Source: Magnetovibrio sp. (GTDB lineage: Bacteria; Pseudomonadota; Alphaproteobacteria; Rhodospirillales; Casp-alpha2). Taken from it: DNA of 64,000 bases. The notes under the pieces were generated by a model. The model did no database searches. It was not told where the DNA came from and saw only the letters and a program-made list of their open reading frames with translations. This document shows positions 8,576 to 20,006 of the stretch, piece after piece. The stretch is from assembly GCA_002721825.1 (NCBI GenBank), contig PBLS01000021.1, forward strand, positions 1 to 64,000, written 5' to 3'. The position numbers were made by a program, and so were the translations under genes. Numbering within the stretch: position 1 is the stretch's first letter; each line of letters opens with the position of its first letter.

Positions 8576-8854
8576 AAAGTGACCTCCTCTATTCCTAAGC
8601 TGCGTATCCGCAGAAAATCCACAAAGGATTTCAACTTCAAAATACTCCGCTGAAACTCAATCAACAAGCATTGGCCCATACGTTAACTCAAAATTTTTAA
8701 CAAAATTTTAGTCAGATACGTGTATTACTAATATGTGAATTACTAATTTTAGGTCCCTTTATGGTTGCCTCGCCCGATAAGGTAGGGCAGGGTGGCGCCC
8801 GGATTGAGATCCCGAAATAGATCATTTATTAAAATAGTGGCATAGGGTTAGATC
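8576..8854. other. intergenic region between gloB and the nuo operon
   Basis: This 279-base gap must hold the promoters of gloB and of the nuo operon. It is AT-rich apart from a GC-rich patch of about 60 bases (8761-8820). That patch happens to be a 19-codon ATG-to-TAG frame and contains GCCC/GGGC complementarity that could fold weakly. I see no convincing -35/-10 pair and no known riboswitch. Confidence 0.4.
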
Positions 8855-9220
8855 TTGCAGGTGCTACTCGTCGAATATCTGCCAATTTTGGTTTTCTTGG
8901 GTATTGCTACTCTGATTGCGGGAGCAGCGGTAGTAGGGTCAATTATAGTTGCACCGCAAAGACCCGATGTTGAAAAAAATTCGGCCTACGAGTGTGGCTT
9001 TGAAGCGCTGTCCGATTCTCGGAATAAGTTTGATGTGCGTTTTTATTTGGTTGCAATTCTTTTTATTATTTTTGACCTTGAGGTAGCATTTCTATTTCCA
9101 TGGGCCGTTAGTCTTGGCGAAATTGGGGTCTTTGGCTTCTGGTCAATGATGATTTTTCTGGGTATTTTAACAGTTGGTTTTATCTATGAGTGGCGTAAAG
9201 GAGCGCTCGAATGGGAGTAA
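8855..9220 (+). CDS. nuoA: NADH-quinone oxidoreductase subunit A
   Basis: A 121-residue membrane subunit of complex I with three predicted transmembrane helices (about residues 8-30, 63-83 and 90-112). The loop contains the conserved '[12 protein letters not shown]' with the Cys that becomes accessible in the deactive state of mitochondrial ND3, followed by '[19 protein letters not shown]'. It is first in a gapless nuoA-N operon. The TTG start at 8855 is favoured because AGGG lies about 7 bases upstream; GTG at 8861 is the alternative. Confidence 0.92.
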   Translation: MQVLLVEYLPILVFLGIATLIAGAAVVGSIIVAPQRPDVEKNSAYECGFEALSDSRNKFDVRFYLVAILFIIFDLEVAFLFPWAVSLGEIGVFGFWSMMIFLGILTVGFIYEWRKGALEWE

Positions 9221-9756
9221 CGTCTCAACATTCAAAAAACGACCGGATTCCAGACCCGGATCAGGAGCTCCTGATGCGACAAATCACCGGTGAAATACAG
9301 GATAAAGGGTTCGTCATCGCAAACATTGACAAACTAGTTAATTGGGCTCGGACAGGATCGCTCTGGCCAATGACATTTGGTCTCGCATGTTGCGCCGTTG
9401 AAATGATGCACGCGTATTGTAGCCGTTATGACCTTGACCGGTTTGGCGTCGTCCCACGACCGAGCCCGCGACAATCTGATGTTATAATTGTTGCTGGCAC
9501 TCTAACTAACAAAATGGCACCTGCATTTCGTAAAGTCTATGACCAAATGGCCGAGCCACGCTACGTTATATCCATGGGTTCGTGCGCGAACGGTGGAGGC
9601 TATTATCATTATTCTTATTCGGTAGTGCGTGGCTGTGATCGTATAGTGCCCGTTGATATATACGTGCCCGGGTGTCCGCCAACTGCGGAAGCACTGGTCT
9701 ATGGTATTTTGCAATTACAGAAGAAGATTCAACGAACCGGTACTTTGTCGCGGTAG
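9211..9756 (+). CDS. nuoB: NADH-quinone oxidoreductase subunit B
   Basis: A 181-residue peripheral-arm subunit carrying cluster N2, the last Fe-S centre before quinone. The ligands are visible as tandem cysteines in '[11 protein letters not shown]', then '[10 protein letters not shown]' and '[11 protein letters not shown]'. Its start overlaps the end of nuoA by 10 bases, with AAAGGAG upstream. Length is normal for the alphaproteobacterial/mitochondrial PSST type. Confidence 0.95.
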   Translation: MGVTSQHSKNDRIPDPDQELLMRQITGEIQDKGFVIANIDKLVNWARTGSLWPMTFGLACCAVEMMHAYCSRYDLDRFGVVPRPSPRQSDVIIVAGTLTNKMAPAFRKVYDQMAEPRYVISMGSCANGGGYYHYSYSVVRGCDRIVPVDIYVPGCPPTAEALVYGILQLQKKIQRTGTLSR

Positions 9757-9788
9757 CTTCCTATAGTGAGGATTAAAATAACTTTGTA

Positions 9789-10424
9789 ATGAACGCCGCG
9801 CTTAAGAATCTAGATGAGTACCTCAGTTCTCGGCTTGAAAATAAGTTACTTGCACGTGAGGAAGGGCATGGAGAGTTATCTATAACCATTCATAGAGACA
9901 ATATTATCGAAGTTGTAAAATTTCTTCGGGACGATATAAACTGCCAATTTAAGCAGGTAATGGATATTTGCGGTGTAGATCATCCAGAGAAAGAAGAGCG
10001 ATTTTCTATAATATATAACTTACTTAGCCTGTCCCACAACATACGTATCAGAATTAAAACATATACTAATGAAGAAATACCCGTACCTTCAATAACTGGT
10101 ATTTTTAGTTCAGCTAATTGGTGGGAAAGAGAGATTTGGGACTTGTACGGTATTTACTTCACCAACCATCCAGATCTACGCCGTATCCTAACTGATTATG
10201 GCTTTGAAGGCCACCCACTTCGCAAAGACTTCCCACTTACGGGGTATGTAGAGCTAAGGTATGACGACGAACAAAAGCGTGTCGTCTATGAACCCGTAAA
10301 GTTAACCCAAGAATTCCGGTCTTTCGATTTTCTAAGTCCGTGGGAAGGTTTACCAGAGGCATTACCAGGAGATGAAAAAGCAGCGCCCATGGATGAAGAT
10401 AACATCACCGATAAGGATGTGTAA
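9789..10424 (+). CDS. nuoC: NADH-quinone oxidoreductase subunit C
   Basis: A 211-residue 30-kDa subunit of the complex I hydrophilic arm. Typical segments are '[15 protein letters not shown]', '[40 protein letters not shown]' (read in parts), and '[12 protein letters not shown]' near the end. It is a separate gene, not fused to nuoD as in enterobacteria. Its last base overlaps the first base of nuoD. Confidence 0.94.
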   Translation: MNAALKNLDEYLSSRLENKLLAREEGHGELSITIHRDNIIEVVKFLRDDINCQFKQVMDICGVDHPEKEERFSIIYNLLSLSHNIRIRIKTYTNEEIPVPSITGIFSSANWWEREIWDLYGIYFTNHPDLRRILTDYGFEGHPLRKDFPLTGYVELRYDDEQKRVVYEPVKLTQEFRSFDFLSPWEGLPEALPGDEKAAPMDEDNITDKDV

Positions 10425-11602
10425 TGGCCCAAACCGAAATTAAGAATTTTAATTTGAATTTTGGTCCGCAGCACCCCGCGGCACATGGCGTATTGCGGAT
10501 GGTACTAGAAATGGACGGAGAGATTATTGAACGTACCGATCCTCATATTGGATTGCTTCACCGGGGTACCGAAAAACTAATTGAGAACAAAAGTTACCTG
10601 CAGACAGTGCCTTATTTCGATAGGCTTGATTACGTAGCTCCCCAAAACCAAGAACATGCCTTCTGCCTAGCTACTGAAAAACTTCTGGGTTTGGAGATCC
10701 CGAAACGTGCAAAGTATTTACGTGTATTATTTTGTGAGATAGGTCGTATCCTTAATCACCTTTTAAACATAACAGCTTTCGATATGGATGTTGGAGCGAT
10801 GACGCCAATGCTTTGGGGATTTGAAGAGCGAGAGCGACTCATGGAGTTTTGTGAGCGTGTGTCAGGTGCAAGATTACATATGGCCTATTTTCGACCGGGT
10901 GGCGTTGCTTATGATATGCCCAAAGGGCTCGCCGAAGATATTAAAGAATGGGCGGATAATTTTGTTAAGTTTATAAATGACCTTGAAAGTCTATTAACAG
11001 AAAACCGTATCTTTAAACAACGAACAGTCGATATAGGGATAATTACTGCGGAAGAATGTTATGACTGGGGTTTTTCTGGACCCAATCTGCGCGCTTCTGG
11101 TATTGCATGGGACTTGCGAAAATCGCAACCTTATGACGCTTACGAAGAATTTGATTTTGATATCCCAATTGGTAAGCACGGAGATTGCTATGATCGCTAC
11201 CTCGTTCGTGTTCTAGAAATGCGTGAAAGTGTTAAAATTATTCATCAAGCTATCGACAAAATGCCAAACGGTTCCTTTAAGACCGAAAGCAACAAATTTT
11301 CTCCACCTAGCCGTACAGATATGAAACAATCGATGGAAGCTCTGATCCATCATTTTAAGTTATTCACGGAGGGCATACGTGTACCGGAAGGGGAAACGTA
11401 TACAGTTGTAGAAGCGCCAAAAGGAGAGTTTGGCGTATATTTAGTTTCCGATGGATCAAATAAGCCCTATCGCTGCAAGATACGAGCACCAGGATTTGCA
11501 CACCTGCAGGCTATGGACCATCTTTCGAAGGGCCACATGTTAGCTGATATCGTAGCCAACATAGGGTCTATCGATATTGTTTTTGGTGAAATTGACCGAT
11601 GA
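10424..11602 (+). CDS. nuoD: NADH-quinone oxidoreductase subunit D
   Basis: A 392-residue 49-kDa subunit that forms the quinone pocket with NuoB. Recognisable motifs are '[13 protein letters not shown]' at the N-terminus (quinone-site His), '[12 protein letters not shown]', '[11 protein letters not shown]' and the C-terminal 'IVFGEIDR'. Translation is probably coupled to nuoC by overlap and to nuoE by an ATGA overlap. Confidence 0.95.
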   Translation: MAQTEIKNFNLNFGPQHPAAHGVLRMVLEMDGEIIERTDPHIGLLHRGTEKLIENKSYLQTVPYFDRLDYVAPQNQEHAFCLATEKLLGLEIPKRAKYLRVLFCEIGRILNHLLNITAFDMDVGAMTPMLWGFEERERLMEFCERVSGARLHMAYFRPGGVAYDMPKGLAEDIKEWADNFVKFINDLESLLTENRIFKQRTVDIGIITAEECYDWGFSGPNLRASGIAWDLRKSQPYDAYEEFDFDIPIGKHGDCYDRYLVRVLEMRESVKIIHQAIDKMPNGSFKTESNKFSPPSRTDMKQSMEALIHHFKLFTEGIRVPEGETYTVVEAPKGEFGVYLVSDGSNKPYRCKIRAPGFAHLQAMDHLSKGHMLADIVANIGSIDIVFGEIDR

Positions 11603-12237
11603 CTACACAAAATGAACCAAGCCAAACCTCCAAAACATTTTCTTTCACACCAAAGATTGAAATTAAGGCACTAGAAGTTTTGCAAAAATATCCAGAGGAC
11701 TGGCAAGCAAGCGCCGTAATGCCACTACTTGACCTAGCGCAGCGTCAGAATGGTGGATGGCTTTCACAAGCTGCGATTGAATACGTCGCAAACCGCCTCT
11801 CCATGCCCCTAATTCGAGTTTATGAAGTTGCATCGTTCTACACGATGTACAACCTTAAACCTATTGGAGAACATCATATCGAAGTTTGTACAAATTTACC
11901 ATGCTGGTTAAGAGGATCTGACCAACTGGTGCAGGCGTGTGAAGACTTCCTCGGTATTAAATCTGGGCAGACTACCGACGATGGTAAATTTACTATGTCA
12001 GAGGTCGAATGTCTTGGGGCATGTGTTAATGCTCCAATGATGCAAATAAATGACGACTACTATGAAGACCTTAACGTAGATGCGACGATAAAAATCCTCA
12101 GCAAGTTAAAGGCAGGCTCCAAACCTAAAACTGGCTCACAGTCAGGACGAAGATCCTGTGAACCTGCAACTGGCCTGACCAGCCTGCTCCACCAAAAAAA
12201 ACTCTTGGACAAGCAACACAATAAAGGTAAAGGCTGA
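11599..12237 (+). CDS. nuoE: NADH-quinone oxidoreductase subunit E
   Basis: A 212-residue thioredoxin-like [2Fe-2S] subunit (24-kDa type) that sits beside NuoF at the NADH-oxidising tip. Cluster ligands are C-x4-C in 'CTNLPCW' and C-x3-C in 'CLGACVNAP'. The last 40 residues are a Ser/Gly/Lys-rich, probably disordered tail ('[13 protein letters not shown]'). It overlaps nuoD by 4 bases and nuoF by 1. Confidence 0.94.
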   Translation: MTTQNEPSQTSKTFSFTPKIEIKALEVLQKYPEDWQASAVMPLLDLAQRQNGGWLSQAAIEYVANRLSMPLIRVYEVASFYTMYNLKPIGEHHIEVCTNLPCWLRGSDQLVQACEDFLGIKSGQTTDDGKFTMSEVECLGACVNAPMMQINDDYYEDLNVDATIKILSKLKAGSKPKTGSQSGRRSCEPATGLTSLLHQKKLLDKQHNKGKG

Positions 12238-13520
12238 TGCTAAAAGATTCGGATAGGATCTTCACCAATCTATATGGATTAGATGATCCATTTATAAAGG
12301 GCGCGAAGAAGCGTGGAGATTGGAGTAACACCAAAAAAATTCTCAAATTGGGTCGCGAAAAAATTATAGAGTCAATTAAAGAATCAGGTTTACGAGGCCG
12401 AGGTGGAGCTGGATTTTCTACCGGCATGAAATGGTCCTTCATGCCGAAAGAAATTGGTGAAAGACCGCATTATCTTGTTATTAACGCCGACGAAGGTGAG
12501 CCAGGAACATGTAAAGACCGAGAAATAATGCGCCACGACCCACACAAGCTAATCGAAGGGGCTTTACTAGCTTCATTCGCAATAGGTGCTAATGTAGCCT
12601 ACTGTTACGTGCGTGGTGAGTTTTTCCGTGAAACAGAAGCATTACAGCGCGCAGTAAATGAAGCTTACGCTGCCAATTTTATTGGGGATAATTCCTGCGG
12701 GTCAGGCTACAAATTCGACTTCTTCATTCATAGAGGAATGGGAGCATATATTTGTGGCGAAGAGTCGGCATTAATCGAGAGTCTAGAAGGTAAAAAAGGC
12801 CAACCTAGATCAAAGCCGCCTTTCCCCGCAAATATCGGCGTTTTTGGTTGCCCTACAACCGTAAATAACGTGGAGTCTATCGCTGTAGTTCCGGAAATAA
12901 TGCGAAGGGGAGATGAATGGTTTTCTGGCCTTGGTAAAATAAATAACACGGGAACCAAACTTTTTTTAATTTCCGGACACGTAAATACGCCGTGTGCCGT
13001 CGAAGAAGAGATGGGCATCCCACTTAAAGAACTAATTGAAAAACATGCTGGAGGAGTACGAGGCGGTTGGGATAATCTCAAAGCAGTCATCCCAGGGGGA
13101 GCTTCTGTACCCCTTCTTGTGAAGGAAGAATGTGAAACAGTTACTATGGATTTTGATGCCCTGCGGGAATTACGTTCCGGTCTAGGTACAGCTGCCGTTA
13201 TGGTTATGGACAAATCCACGGATATTATCCGCGCAATAACACGCCTATCGGCCTTTTATAAGCATGAAAGTTGTGGACAGTGCACTCCCTGCCGTGAAGG
13301 AACTGGGTGGATGTGGCGTATTATGGAACGTATATGTGTGGGCAATGCCAGTGTTGATGAAATTGATATGCTGGAAGAAGTCACCCACCAAATTGAGGGC
13401 CATACCATTTGTGCACACGGCGATGCAGCGGCCTGGCCAATCCAAGGTTTAATTCGTAAGTTTCGCGATGAAATGATAAAACGAAATTCGGGCAATTCCA
13501 AAACTATAAAAGCAGCATAA
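12237..13520 (+). CDS. nuoF: NADH-quinone oxidoreductase subunit F
   Basis: A 427-residue 51-kDa subunit binding NADH, FMN and one [4Fe-4S] cluster. The glycine-rich NADH/FMN loops '[16 protein letters not shown]' (about residues 49-64) and '[15 protein letters not shown]' are intact, as are the cluster ligands '[12 protein letters not shown]' and the distal '[12 protein letters not shown]'. It is the electron entry point of complex I. It follows nuoE with a one-base overlap. Confidence 0.95.
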   Translation: MLKDSDRIFTNLYGLDDPFIKGAKKRGDWSNTKKILKLGREKIIESIKESGLRGRGGAGFSTGMKWSFMPKEIGERPHYLVINADEGEPGTCKDREIMRHDPHKLIEGALLASFAIGANVAYCYVRGEFFRETEALQRAVNEAYAANFIGDNSCGSGYKFDFFIHRGMGAYICGEESALIESLEGKKGQPRSKPPFPANIGVFGCPTTVNNVESIAVVPEIMRRGDEWFSGLGKINNTGTKLFLISGHVNTPCAVEEEMGIPLKELIEKHAGGVRGGWDNLKAVIPGGASVPLLVKEECETVTMDFDALRELRSGLGTAAVMVMDKSTDIIRAITRLSAFYKHESCGQCTPCREGTGWMWRIMERICVGNASVDEIDMLEEVTHQIEGHTICAHGDAAAWPIQGLIRKFRDEMIKRNSGNSKTIKAA

Positions 13521-13530
13521 AAGTTATCCC

Positions 13531-15594
13531 ATGGTAAAATTAACCATTGACCAAAAAGAATACGAGATTGATGCCGAAATGAGCGTATTACAAGCTTGTG
13601 AGCAAGCTGGAATTGAAATTCCTCGGTTTTGCTATCATGAACGTCTATCGATCGCGGGTAATTGTCGTATGTGTTTAGTCGCGATGAAGAACTCCCCAAA
13701 GCCTGTCGCATCCTGTACCATGCCTGTGGCAGATGGCATGGTCATCTCAACTAATTCACCTGAGGTACAAAAAATGCGAAGAAGCGTAATGGAGTTTCTT
13801 CTCATCAATCACCCGCTAGATTGCCCAATATGTGACCAAGGCGGAGAGTGCGATTTACAAGATCAAGCTATGGCCTATGGTTGGGACGGTAGCCGTTTCC
13901 AGGAGAACAAACGCGCCGTTAAAGACAAGGAATTTGGGCCTCTAGTAAAAACAATCATGACCCGTTGTATTCATTGTACGCGCTGTGTCCGGTTCGCATC
14001 CGAAATAGCGGGAGTACCTGAACTGGGGCTGGTTGGAAGAGGGGAAAACGTTGAAATCGCAACTTATGTGGAGCAAGCATTAACTTCAGAGCTCTCTGGA
14101 AATATGATCGATCTTTGTCCTGTTGGTGCTTTAACTAATAAACCATATGCCTTTCACGCGCGTTCATGGGAGTTAAAGAAAACAGAAAGCGTCGATGTTA
14201 TGGACGCCATAGGGTCTAACATACGCATTGATACGCGCGGATCAAAGGTCATGCGAATCCTGCCGAGGATAAATGAGTTGGTAAATGAAGAATGGATATC
14301 TGACAAAAGCCGATTTGCTTGTGACGGACTTTCTCGACAGCGTCTTGATAATCCGTATTTGCGGCGTAACGGTAGACTTGTAAAAGTAACTTGGGAAGAG
14401 GCATTTAATGCTATTGCTTTAGCCACAAAACGGGTTAACGGAGACGAAATAGCCGCTATAGCTGGGGACTTAGCCGATTGCGAGGCAATGACTGCATTGA
14501 AAGACCTTATGTCAGCACTCGGTTCACCGAACATTGATTGCCGCCAAGATGGAGCCCACTTAGATGCATCAGTAAGGTCATCCTATATTTTTAACTCTAC
14601 CATTAGCGGTATCGACCGTGCATCGGCGCTACTACTAGTTGGAACTGACCCTCGCTCCGAAGCGCCTGTGCTCAATGCCCGTATCCGTAAGCGTTGGGCT
14701 TTAGGGAGTTTTGCAATTGGCTCGATCGGCTGTGACAATCAATTGAGTTACCCTGTAACTTTTTTAGGTGACACCCCGAAAGTACTCGAAGAACTAAACA
14801 AAGGTAAACACAGCTTCAGTAAAACCCTAATAGATGCCGAACGCCCGATGATTATCTTAGGTCAAGGAGCTTTGGCTCGCCCAGACGGAGCCACAATACT
14901 TTTCAGAAGTCGTCAAATTGCAGAAAAATACGGAGCTGTTAATAATAATTGGAATGGATTTAACATCCTTCATAAAGCTGCTGCTCGGGTTGGCGGCCTT
15001 GATTTAGGGTTTGTACCCCAAGATGGAGGATTAAATGTCACTAACATAATCGAAGGAGCTAGAAATGGCTCCGTTAAAATCGTCTATCTCCTCGGAGCCG
15101 ATGAAATAAATACTTCAAATCTTGGAAAAGCTTTTGTTATCTACCAAGGGCATCATGGCGATGTTGGTGCCAATCGCGCAGACGTAATCCTACCTGGAGC
15201 TGCATACACAGAAAAGAATGCAACCTATGTAAATACTGAAGGCCGCGTACAACTCAGTCAATTAGCTACATTTCCACCTGGTGAAGCGCGTGAAGATTGG
15301 ACTATTATAAGAGCTCTTTCGGAGGTGCTTGGCCACACACTCCCGTTCGATAACTTACGTCAGCTGCGAGCCCGCATGCTAGAAATCAACAGTATTTTTC
15401 TCAATATTGATCAGGTAGCCCCTGCCGTTTGGAAGCGTTTTGGGTCCTCTGGTCGTCTCGAAAATTCTCAAATCAAGTGTGGACATTCTAATTTTTATAT
15501 GACTGATCCAATTAGCCGCGCATCAGAAACTATGGCACAGTGTACAGATACATTTCTCCGCACGAATCAGGGAAAAACGGGTACCGATGGCTGA
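13531..15594 (+). CDS. nuoG: NADH-quinone oxidoreductase subunit G
   Basis: A 687-residue 75-kDa subunit. The N-terminal [2Fe-2S] ligands are in '[16 protein letters not shown]', followed by the His-Cys cluster '[17 protein letters not shown]' and the [4Fe-4S] site '[14 protein letters not shown]' with 'LCPVGALT'. The rest is a molybdopterin-oxidoreductase-like domain without cofactor ligands, as in mitochondrial and alphaproteobacterial NuoG. It overlaps nuoH by 8 bases. Confidence 0.95.
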   Translation: MVKLTIDQKEYEIDAEMSVLQACEQAGIEIPRFCYHERLSIAGNCRMCLVAMKNSPKPVASCTMPVADGMVISTNSPEVQKMRRSVMEFLLINHPLDCPICDQGGECDLQDQAMAYGWDGSRFQENKRAVKDKEFGPLVKTIMTRCIHCTRCVRFASEIAGVPELGLVGRGENVEIATYVEQALTSELSGNMIDLCPVGALTNKPYAFHARSWELKKTESVDVMDAIGSNIRIDTRGSKVMRILPRINELVNEEWISDKSRFACDGLSRQRLDNPYLRRNGRLVKVTWEEAFNAIALATKRVNGDEIAAIAGDLADCEAMTALKDLMSALGSPNIDCRQDGAHLDASVRSSYIFNSTISGIDRASALLLVGTDPRSEAPVLNARIRKRWALGSFAIGSIGCDNQLSYPVTFLGDTPKVLEELNKGKHSFSKTLIDAERPMIILGQGALARPDGATILFRSRQIAEKYGAVNNNWNGFNILHKAAARVGGLDLGFVPQDGGLNVTNIIEGARNGSVKIVYLLGADEINTSNLGKAFVIYQGHHGDVGANRADVILPGAAYTEKNATYVNTEGRVQLSQLATFPPGEAREDWTIIRALSEVLGHTLPFDNLRQLRARMLEINSIFLNIDQVAPAVWKRFGSSGRLENSQIKCGHSNFYMTDPISRASETMAQCTDTFLRTNQGKTGTDG

Positions 15595-16606
15595 AGCATG
15601 GGATACGCACATATGGCCTATGACTTGGATGGTCATCAAAATATTCGCAATTGTGATACCTATATTAATTTCCGTTGCCTATTTAACTTACGTAGAACGT
15701 AAAGTAATCGGTGCCATACACCTAAGAAAAGGACCTAATGTCGTAGGCCCATTTGGGCTATTCCAGCCATTGGCCGATGGGTTAAAGCTATTCTTAAAAG
15801 AAACTATTGTTCCATCCGGCGCAAATCGAGGAGTATTCATTTTTGCCCCATGTATTACCTTTATCTTAGCCCTCGTTGCCTGGGCAGTAATTCCTTTCGA
15901 TCAAGGTCTGGTCTTAGCGGATATTAATGTTGGAATTCTATATCTCTTTGCTATTTCTTCGTTAGGTGTGTACGGCATCCTAATGGCCGGTTGGGCATCT
16001 AACTCACGCTACGCCTTCCTCGGTGCAATCCGGTCCGCTGCTCAAATGGTTTCTTATGAAGTCTCCATGGGGTTCATAATAATTACAGTACTTCTTTGTG
16101 TAGGCTCGCTAAATCTTTCTGATATCGTTAACGCACAAAAACATCTCTGGTTTGTTATACCTCTATTTCCAATGGCAGTTATATTTTTCATTTCAACACT
16201 TGCGGAAACAAATCGCCACCCTTTCGATCTACCGGAAGCAGAAGCTGAATTAGTAGCGGGGTATAATGTCGAATACTCAGCCATGACATTTGGACTCTTT
16301 TTTTTAGGTGAATACGCCAATATGATCCTTATGGCCGCAATGACATCAATACTATTCCTAGGTGGCTGGCTACCGCCCATTGACATGGTACCCTTCTCGC
16401 TAATCCCTGGACCAATATGGTTTGCAAGCAAAATAGCATTCTGCCTTTTTATATTCCTTTGGGTGCGAGCAACCTTCCCACGTTACCGTTATGACCAATT
16501 AATGCGCTTAGGGTGGAAGGTATTCCTACCAATTTCATTAACTGCGGTAGCAATAGTTAGTGGCGTGCTGGTAGGTTTTGACCTAACACCCATACAAAAT
16601 AGATAG
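15587..16606 (+). CDS. nuoH: NADH-quinone oxidoreductase subunit H
   Basis: A 339-residue ND1-type membrane subunit with about eight hydrophobic helices; it links the quinone chamber to the proton-pumping arm. Conserved segments are '[23 protein letters not shown]', '[13 protein letters not shown]', '[19 protein letters not shown]' and '[25 protein letters not shown]', which carry the acidic residues of the E-channel. Confidence 0.95.
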   Translation: MAEAWDTHIWPMTWMVIKIFAIVIPILISVAYLTYVERKVIGAIHLRKGPNVVGPFGLFQPLADGLKLFLKETIVPSGANRGVFIFAPCITFILALVAWAVIPFDQGLVLADINVGILYLFAISSLGVYGILMAGWASNSRYAFLGAIRSAAQMVSYEVSMGFIIITVLLCVGSLNLSDIVNAQKHLWFVIPLFPMAVIFFISTLAETNRHPFDLPEAEAELVAGYNVEYSAMTFGLFFLGEYANMILMAAMTSILFLGGWLPPIDMVPFSLIPGPIWFASKIAFCLFIFLWVRATFPRYRYDQLMRLGWKVFLPISLTAVAIVSGVLVGFDLTPIQNR

Positions 16607-16615
16607 AGGCAAGAC

Positions 16616-17104
16616 ATGGGATCGTTCGCAACAAGTGCCAAGACTATTTTCTTAGGGGAATTAATTAGCGGTATGGCGTTAACGCTACGTTACATGTTTC
16701 GACGCAAGGTAACCCTAAACTATCCTTATGAAAAAGGTCCAATCAGCCCACGCTTTCGCGGCGAACACGCATTACGACGCTATCCAAATGGCGAAGAACG
16801 TTGCATCGCTTGTAAACTATGCGAGGCAGTTTGTCCGGCACAGGCAATTACTATAGAAGCCAGTTCTCGTGATGATGGTTCGAGACGAACCACTCGCTAC
16901 GATATCGATATGACAAAGTGTATTTACTGCGGATATTGTGAAGAGGCGTGTCCAGTAGATGCTATTGTAGAAGGCCCTAATTTCGAGTTCGCTACCGAGA
17001 CACACGAAGAATTGTTGTATGACAAAACAAAACTTCTAGATAACGGAGACCGTTGGGAAATTGAAATTGCCGAGCGCCTTAGATTGAATGCGTCTTACAG
17101 GTGA
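16616..17104 (+). CDS. nuoI: NADH-quinone oxidoreductase subunit I
   Basis: A 162-residue 8Fe ferredoxin-like subunit (TYKY type). Two complete [4Fe-4S] motifs are seen: [12 protein letters not shown] (about residues 62-73) and [12 protein letters not shown] (about 101-112). The N-terminal amphipathic region '[24 protein letters not shown]' is typical. It passes electrons from NuoG to the NuoB cluster N2. Confidence 0.95.
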   Translation: MGSFATSAKTIFLGELISGMALTLRYMFRRKVTLNYPYEKGPISPRFRGEHALRRYPNGEERCIACKLCEAVCPAQAITIEASSRDDGSRRTTRYDIDMTKCIYCGYCEEACPVDAIVEGPNFEFATETHEELLYDKTKLLDNGDRWEIEIAERLRLNASYR

Positions 17105-17114
17105 GTAGTTATTC

Positions 17115-17720
17115 ATGATTGATGCTTTAATATTTTACATGTTTGCATGTACCTGTGTAGCGTCTGCAGTATTAGTCATCACGGTACGGAACCCGGTGCA
17201 TTCGGTCCTTTTTTTAATTTTAGCGTTTTTTAATGCTGCTGGTTTGTTCGTACTTCTTGGTGCTGAATTTTTAGCAATGATCTTAGTCGTCGTATACGTA
17301 GGAGCAGTAGCCGTACTTTTTATGTTCGTAGTGATGATGTTAGACATTAATTTCGTCCAGTTACGCCAAGGATTTCTGGAGTACTTACCAATCGGAGGAT
17401 TAGTCGGACTTATTCTGCTCGTTGAATTAATTACAGTTCTAGGTAGCTGGGTAGTAAAACCCATTTCGGGCACTAATGATACCCTTCACACAATGGGTTC
17501 AATCTCGAATACACACGCACTAGGCCATCTCATTTACACGCACTACGTTTATCTGTTTCAAGCCTCTGGGATTATTCTTCTAGTAGCTATGATTGGCGCT
17601 ATTGTTTTAACCCACCGCAATCGTGAAGGGGTTAAGAGACAAACTATCAATGATCAATTGCGCCGTAATCCGTCAAATTCTGTTGAGCTACGCAAAGTAG
17701 AACCAGGGAAGGGAATATAA
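17115..17720 (+). CDS. nuoJ: NADH-quinone oxidoreductase subunit J
   Basis: A 201-residue ND6-type membrane subunit with five predicted helices. The motif '[20 protein letters not shown]' and the pi-bulge helix '[18 protein letters not shown]' identify it. Its TAA shares its last base with the ATG of nuoK, implying coupled translation. Confidence 0.94.
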   Translation: MIDALIFYMFACTCVASAVLVITVRNPVHSVLFLILAFFNAAGLFVLLGAEFLAMILVVVYVGAVAVLFMFVVMMLDINFVQLRQGFLEYLPIGGLVGLILLVELITVLGSWVVKPISGTNDTLHTMGSISNTHALGHLIYTHYVYLFQASGIILLVAMIGAIVLTHRNREGVKRQTINDQLRRNPSNSVELRKVEPGKGI

Positions 17721-18031
17721 TGTTTGATATTGGCCTTAGTCACTATCTAACAGTTAGCGCAATATTATTCACCCTTGGTATATTTGGGTTATTTTTAAAT
17801 CGGAAAAATGTAATTATTATCCTTATGTCAATTGAATTAATGCTGTTGGCAGTGAACATTAATTTAGTTGCCTTTTCTGCCGCACTTGGTGACCTAGTTG
17901 GTCAGGTATTCGCTATGTTTGTACTCACTGTTGCAGCAGCTGAAGCGGCCATTGGACTTGCCATCCTCGTAGCCTTCTTTCGCAACCGAGGCTCAATCGC
18001 TGTCGAAGATATAAACATGATGAAGGGTTAA
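17720..18031 (+). CDS. nuoK: NADH-quinone oxidoreductase subunit K
   Basis: A 103-residue ND4L-type subunit with three transmembrane helices. The two conserved membrane Glu residues are present: '[15 protein letters not shown]' (about residues 33-47) and '[14 protein letters not shown]' (about 70-83). Start overlaps the nuoJ stop by one base. Confidence 0.95.
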   Translation: MFDIGLSHYLTVSAILFTLGIFGLFLNRKNVIIILMSIELMLLAVNINLVAFSAALGDLVGQVFAMFVLTVAAAEAAIGLAILVAFFRNRGSIAVEDINMMKG

Positions 18032-18037
18032 CCCAGA

Positions 18038-19999
18038 ATGCTAGAGACTCTAATCGTCATGTTTCCATTAATTGGTGCCATAATAGCTGGTATGATGACG
18101 TTCGGGAGAAATCTCGAAAAAGAAACTAGGCTAAATATTGACCGTGCAGCACAGTGGATCACTTGTTTAGGAATGCTCCTTTCCACGTTGTGTTCCATCA
18201 TAGTATTTATGGATTTTATCAATGGTAGCTCCTCTAGGACTACCGAACTATTTACATGGCTGACCTCTGGTACTGTTGAAGTCTCATGGGCCTTAAAAGT
18301 TGATACTCTCACTGCGGTTATGATGCTTGTCGTCACTGGTGTTTCTACGGTGGTACACGTTTACTCAATTGGCTACATGCATCATGACACCTCCATTCCT
18401 CGATTCATGAGCTACCTTAGCTTGTTCACCTTCTTTATGCTCATGTTAATTACTGCTGATAACTTACTCCAATTATTTTTCGGCTGGGAAGGCGTTGGGC
18501 TCGCATCATACTTACTAATAGGTTTTTGGTACAAAAAACCGTCTGCAAATGCCGCAGCAATTAAAGCTTTTTTAGTTAACCGGGTTGGTGATTTTGGCTT
18601 CGCTATTGGTATTTTTGGTGTTTTTATGATTTTTGACACTATTCATCTCGAAACAATTTTCACTACGGTGATCGATAAAAAGGATGTTACTATAAATTTT
18701 TTAGGATTTGACCTGCATGCTATTACCGTACTCTGCTTACTCTTATTTATCGGGGCAATGGGCAAATCTGCCCAGTTAGGTCTCCATACATGGCTGCCCG
18801 ACGCAATGGAAGGGCCAACTCCGGTTTCTGCTTTAATACATGCTGCAACTATGGTAACCGCGGGCGTCTTTATGGTTGCCAGACTATCCCCCCTGTTTGA
18901 ATATTCTGACCTCGCACTCACCGTAATAACTATTATTGGCGCGTCCACTGCTATTTTTGCCGCAACGATAGCATGCGTCCAAAACGATATTAAACGGGTC
19001 ATTGCTTATTCCACGTGTTCTCAACTTGGCTACATGTTTTTTGCGTGCGGAGTTTCTGCATATTCGGCCGGTATTTTTCACTTGATGACGCATGGTTTTT
19101 TCAAGGCGCTTCTGTTTTTAGGCGCCGGTTCGGTTATACATGCAATGTCTGATGAACAAGATATGCGAAAAATGGGAGGGATTTGGCGCATGGTGCCCGC
19201 AACGTATATATTAATGTGGATTGGTTCACTCGCTTTAGCCGGAATTTGGCCATTTGCTGGTTTTTACTCTAAGGATATTGTCCTTGAAGCCGCTTGGGCA
19301 TCCCAGACTATCGTTGGTCAATATGCTTTTTGGACAGGCATTCTAGCTGCTTTCTTAACCGCTTTTTACTCTTGGAGATTAATTTTCTTAACATTCCATG
19401 GTACTCCTCGCGCAGATGAAGTCACTATGGGACATGTACACGAAAGTCCCAAAATAATGATCCTACCCCTGTTAGTACTAGCTATAGGCGCGATATTTGC
19501 GGGTTATATTGGATACGAGCATTTTGTGGGTTACAAAAATACCAATTTCTGGGACAATTCTATATTTATACTCGATCAACATAGTGCACTTGAGGACGCA
19601 CATCACGTTTCCAGTTGGGTAAAATATCTGCCATTGATTGTTGGACTCTTAGGAATATGCCTAGCTTATACATTTTACATATACAAAACAGACATCCCAG
19701 ATCATCTCAAAAACGCCTTCTACACATTTTATAAATTTCTACTCAACAAATGGTATTTCGACGAATTATATGATCGGGTATTTGTAAAACCTAGTTTTTC
19801 TTTTGGTCACGGGTTTTGGAATGTAATTGACGACTGGATTATTGACGGACTTGGTCCAGATGGGATCTCCGAAACCATAAAACGCACTGCATCTAAAGTT
19901 ACAACGCTTCAAACTGGGTATCTCTACCATTATGCATTCGCTATGCTAATTGGTGTTGTACTTATTATCACCGGGTACCTATTTAAAAGCGTTGGTTGA
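18038..19999 (+). CDS. nuoL: NADH-quinone oxidoreductase subunit L
   Basis: A 653-residue ND5-type antiporter-like subunit at the distal end of the membrane arm. Key motifs include 'FFGWEGVGLASYLLIGFWY' with the conserved Glu, 'KSAQLGLHTWLPDAMEGPTPVSALIHAATMVTAG' (Lys and His of the channel; read in parts) and a long lateral helix toward the C-terminus ending in a last transmembrane segment. Confidence 0.95.
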   Translation: MLETLIVMFPLIGAIIAGMMTFGRNLEKETRLNIDRAAQWITCLGMLLSTLCSIIVFMDFINGSSSRTTELFTWLTSGTVEVSWALKVDTLTAVMMLVVTGVSTVVHVYSIGYMHHDTSIPRFMSYLSLFTFFMLMLITADNLLQLFFGWEGVGLASYLLIGFWYKKPSANAAAIKAFLVNRVGDFGFAIGIFGVFMIFDTIHLETIFTTVIDKKDVTINFLGFDLHAITVLCLLLFIGAMGKSAQLGLHTWLPDAMEGPTPVSALIHAATMVTAGVFMVARLSPLFEYSDLALTVITIIGASTAIFAATIACVQNDIKRVIAYSTCSQLGYMFFACGVSAYSAGIFHLMTHGFFKALLFLGAGSVIHAMSDEQDMRKMGGIWRMVPATYILMWIGSLALAGIWPFAGFYSKDIVLEAAWASQTIVGQYAFWTGILAAFLTAFYSWRLIFLTFHGTPRADEVTMGHVHESPKIMILPLLVLAIGAIFAGYIGYEHFVGYKNTNFWDNSIFILDQHSALEDAHHVSSWVKYLPLIVGLLGICLAYTFYIYKTDIPDHLKNAFYTFYKFLLNKWYFDELYDRVFVKPSFSFGHGFWNVIDDWIIDGLGPDGISETIKRTASKVTTLQTGYLYHYAFAMLIGVVLIITGYLFKSVG

Positions 20000-20006
20000 T
20001 AGTCTT

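Noticed and set aside
12125-12442. 105-residue minus-strand frame across nuoE/nuoF
   Set aside because: It is antisense to two well-supported complex I genes and has no family features; the other long antisense frames are treated the same way.
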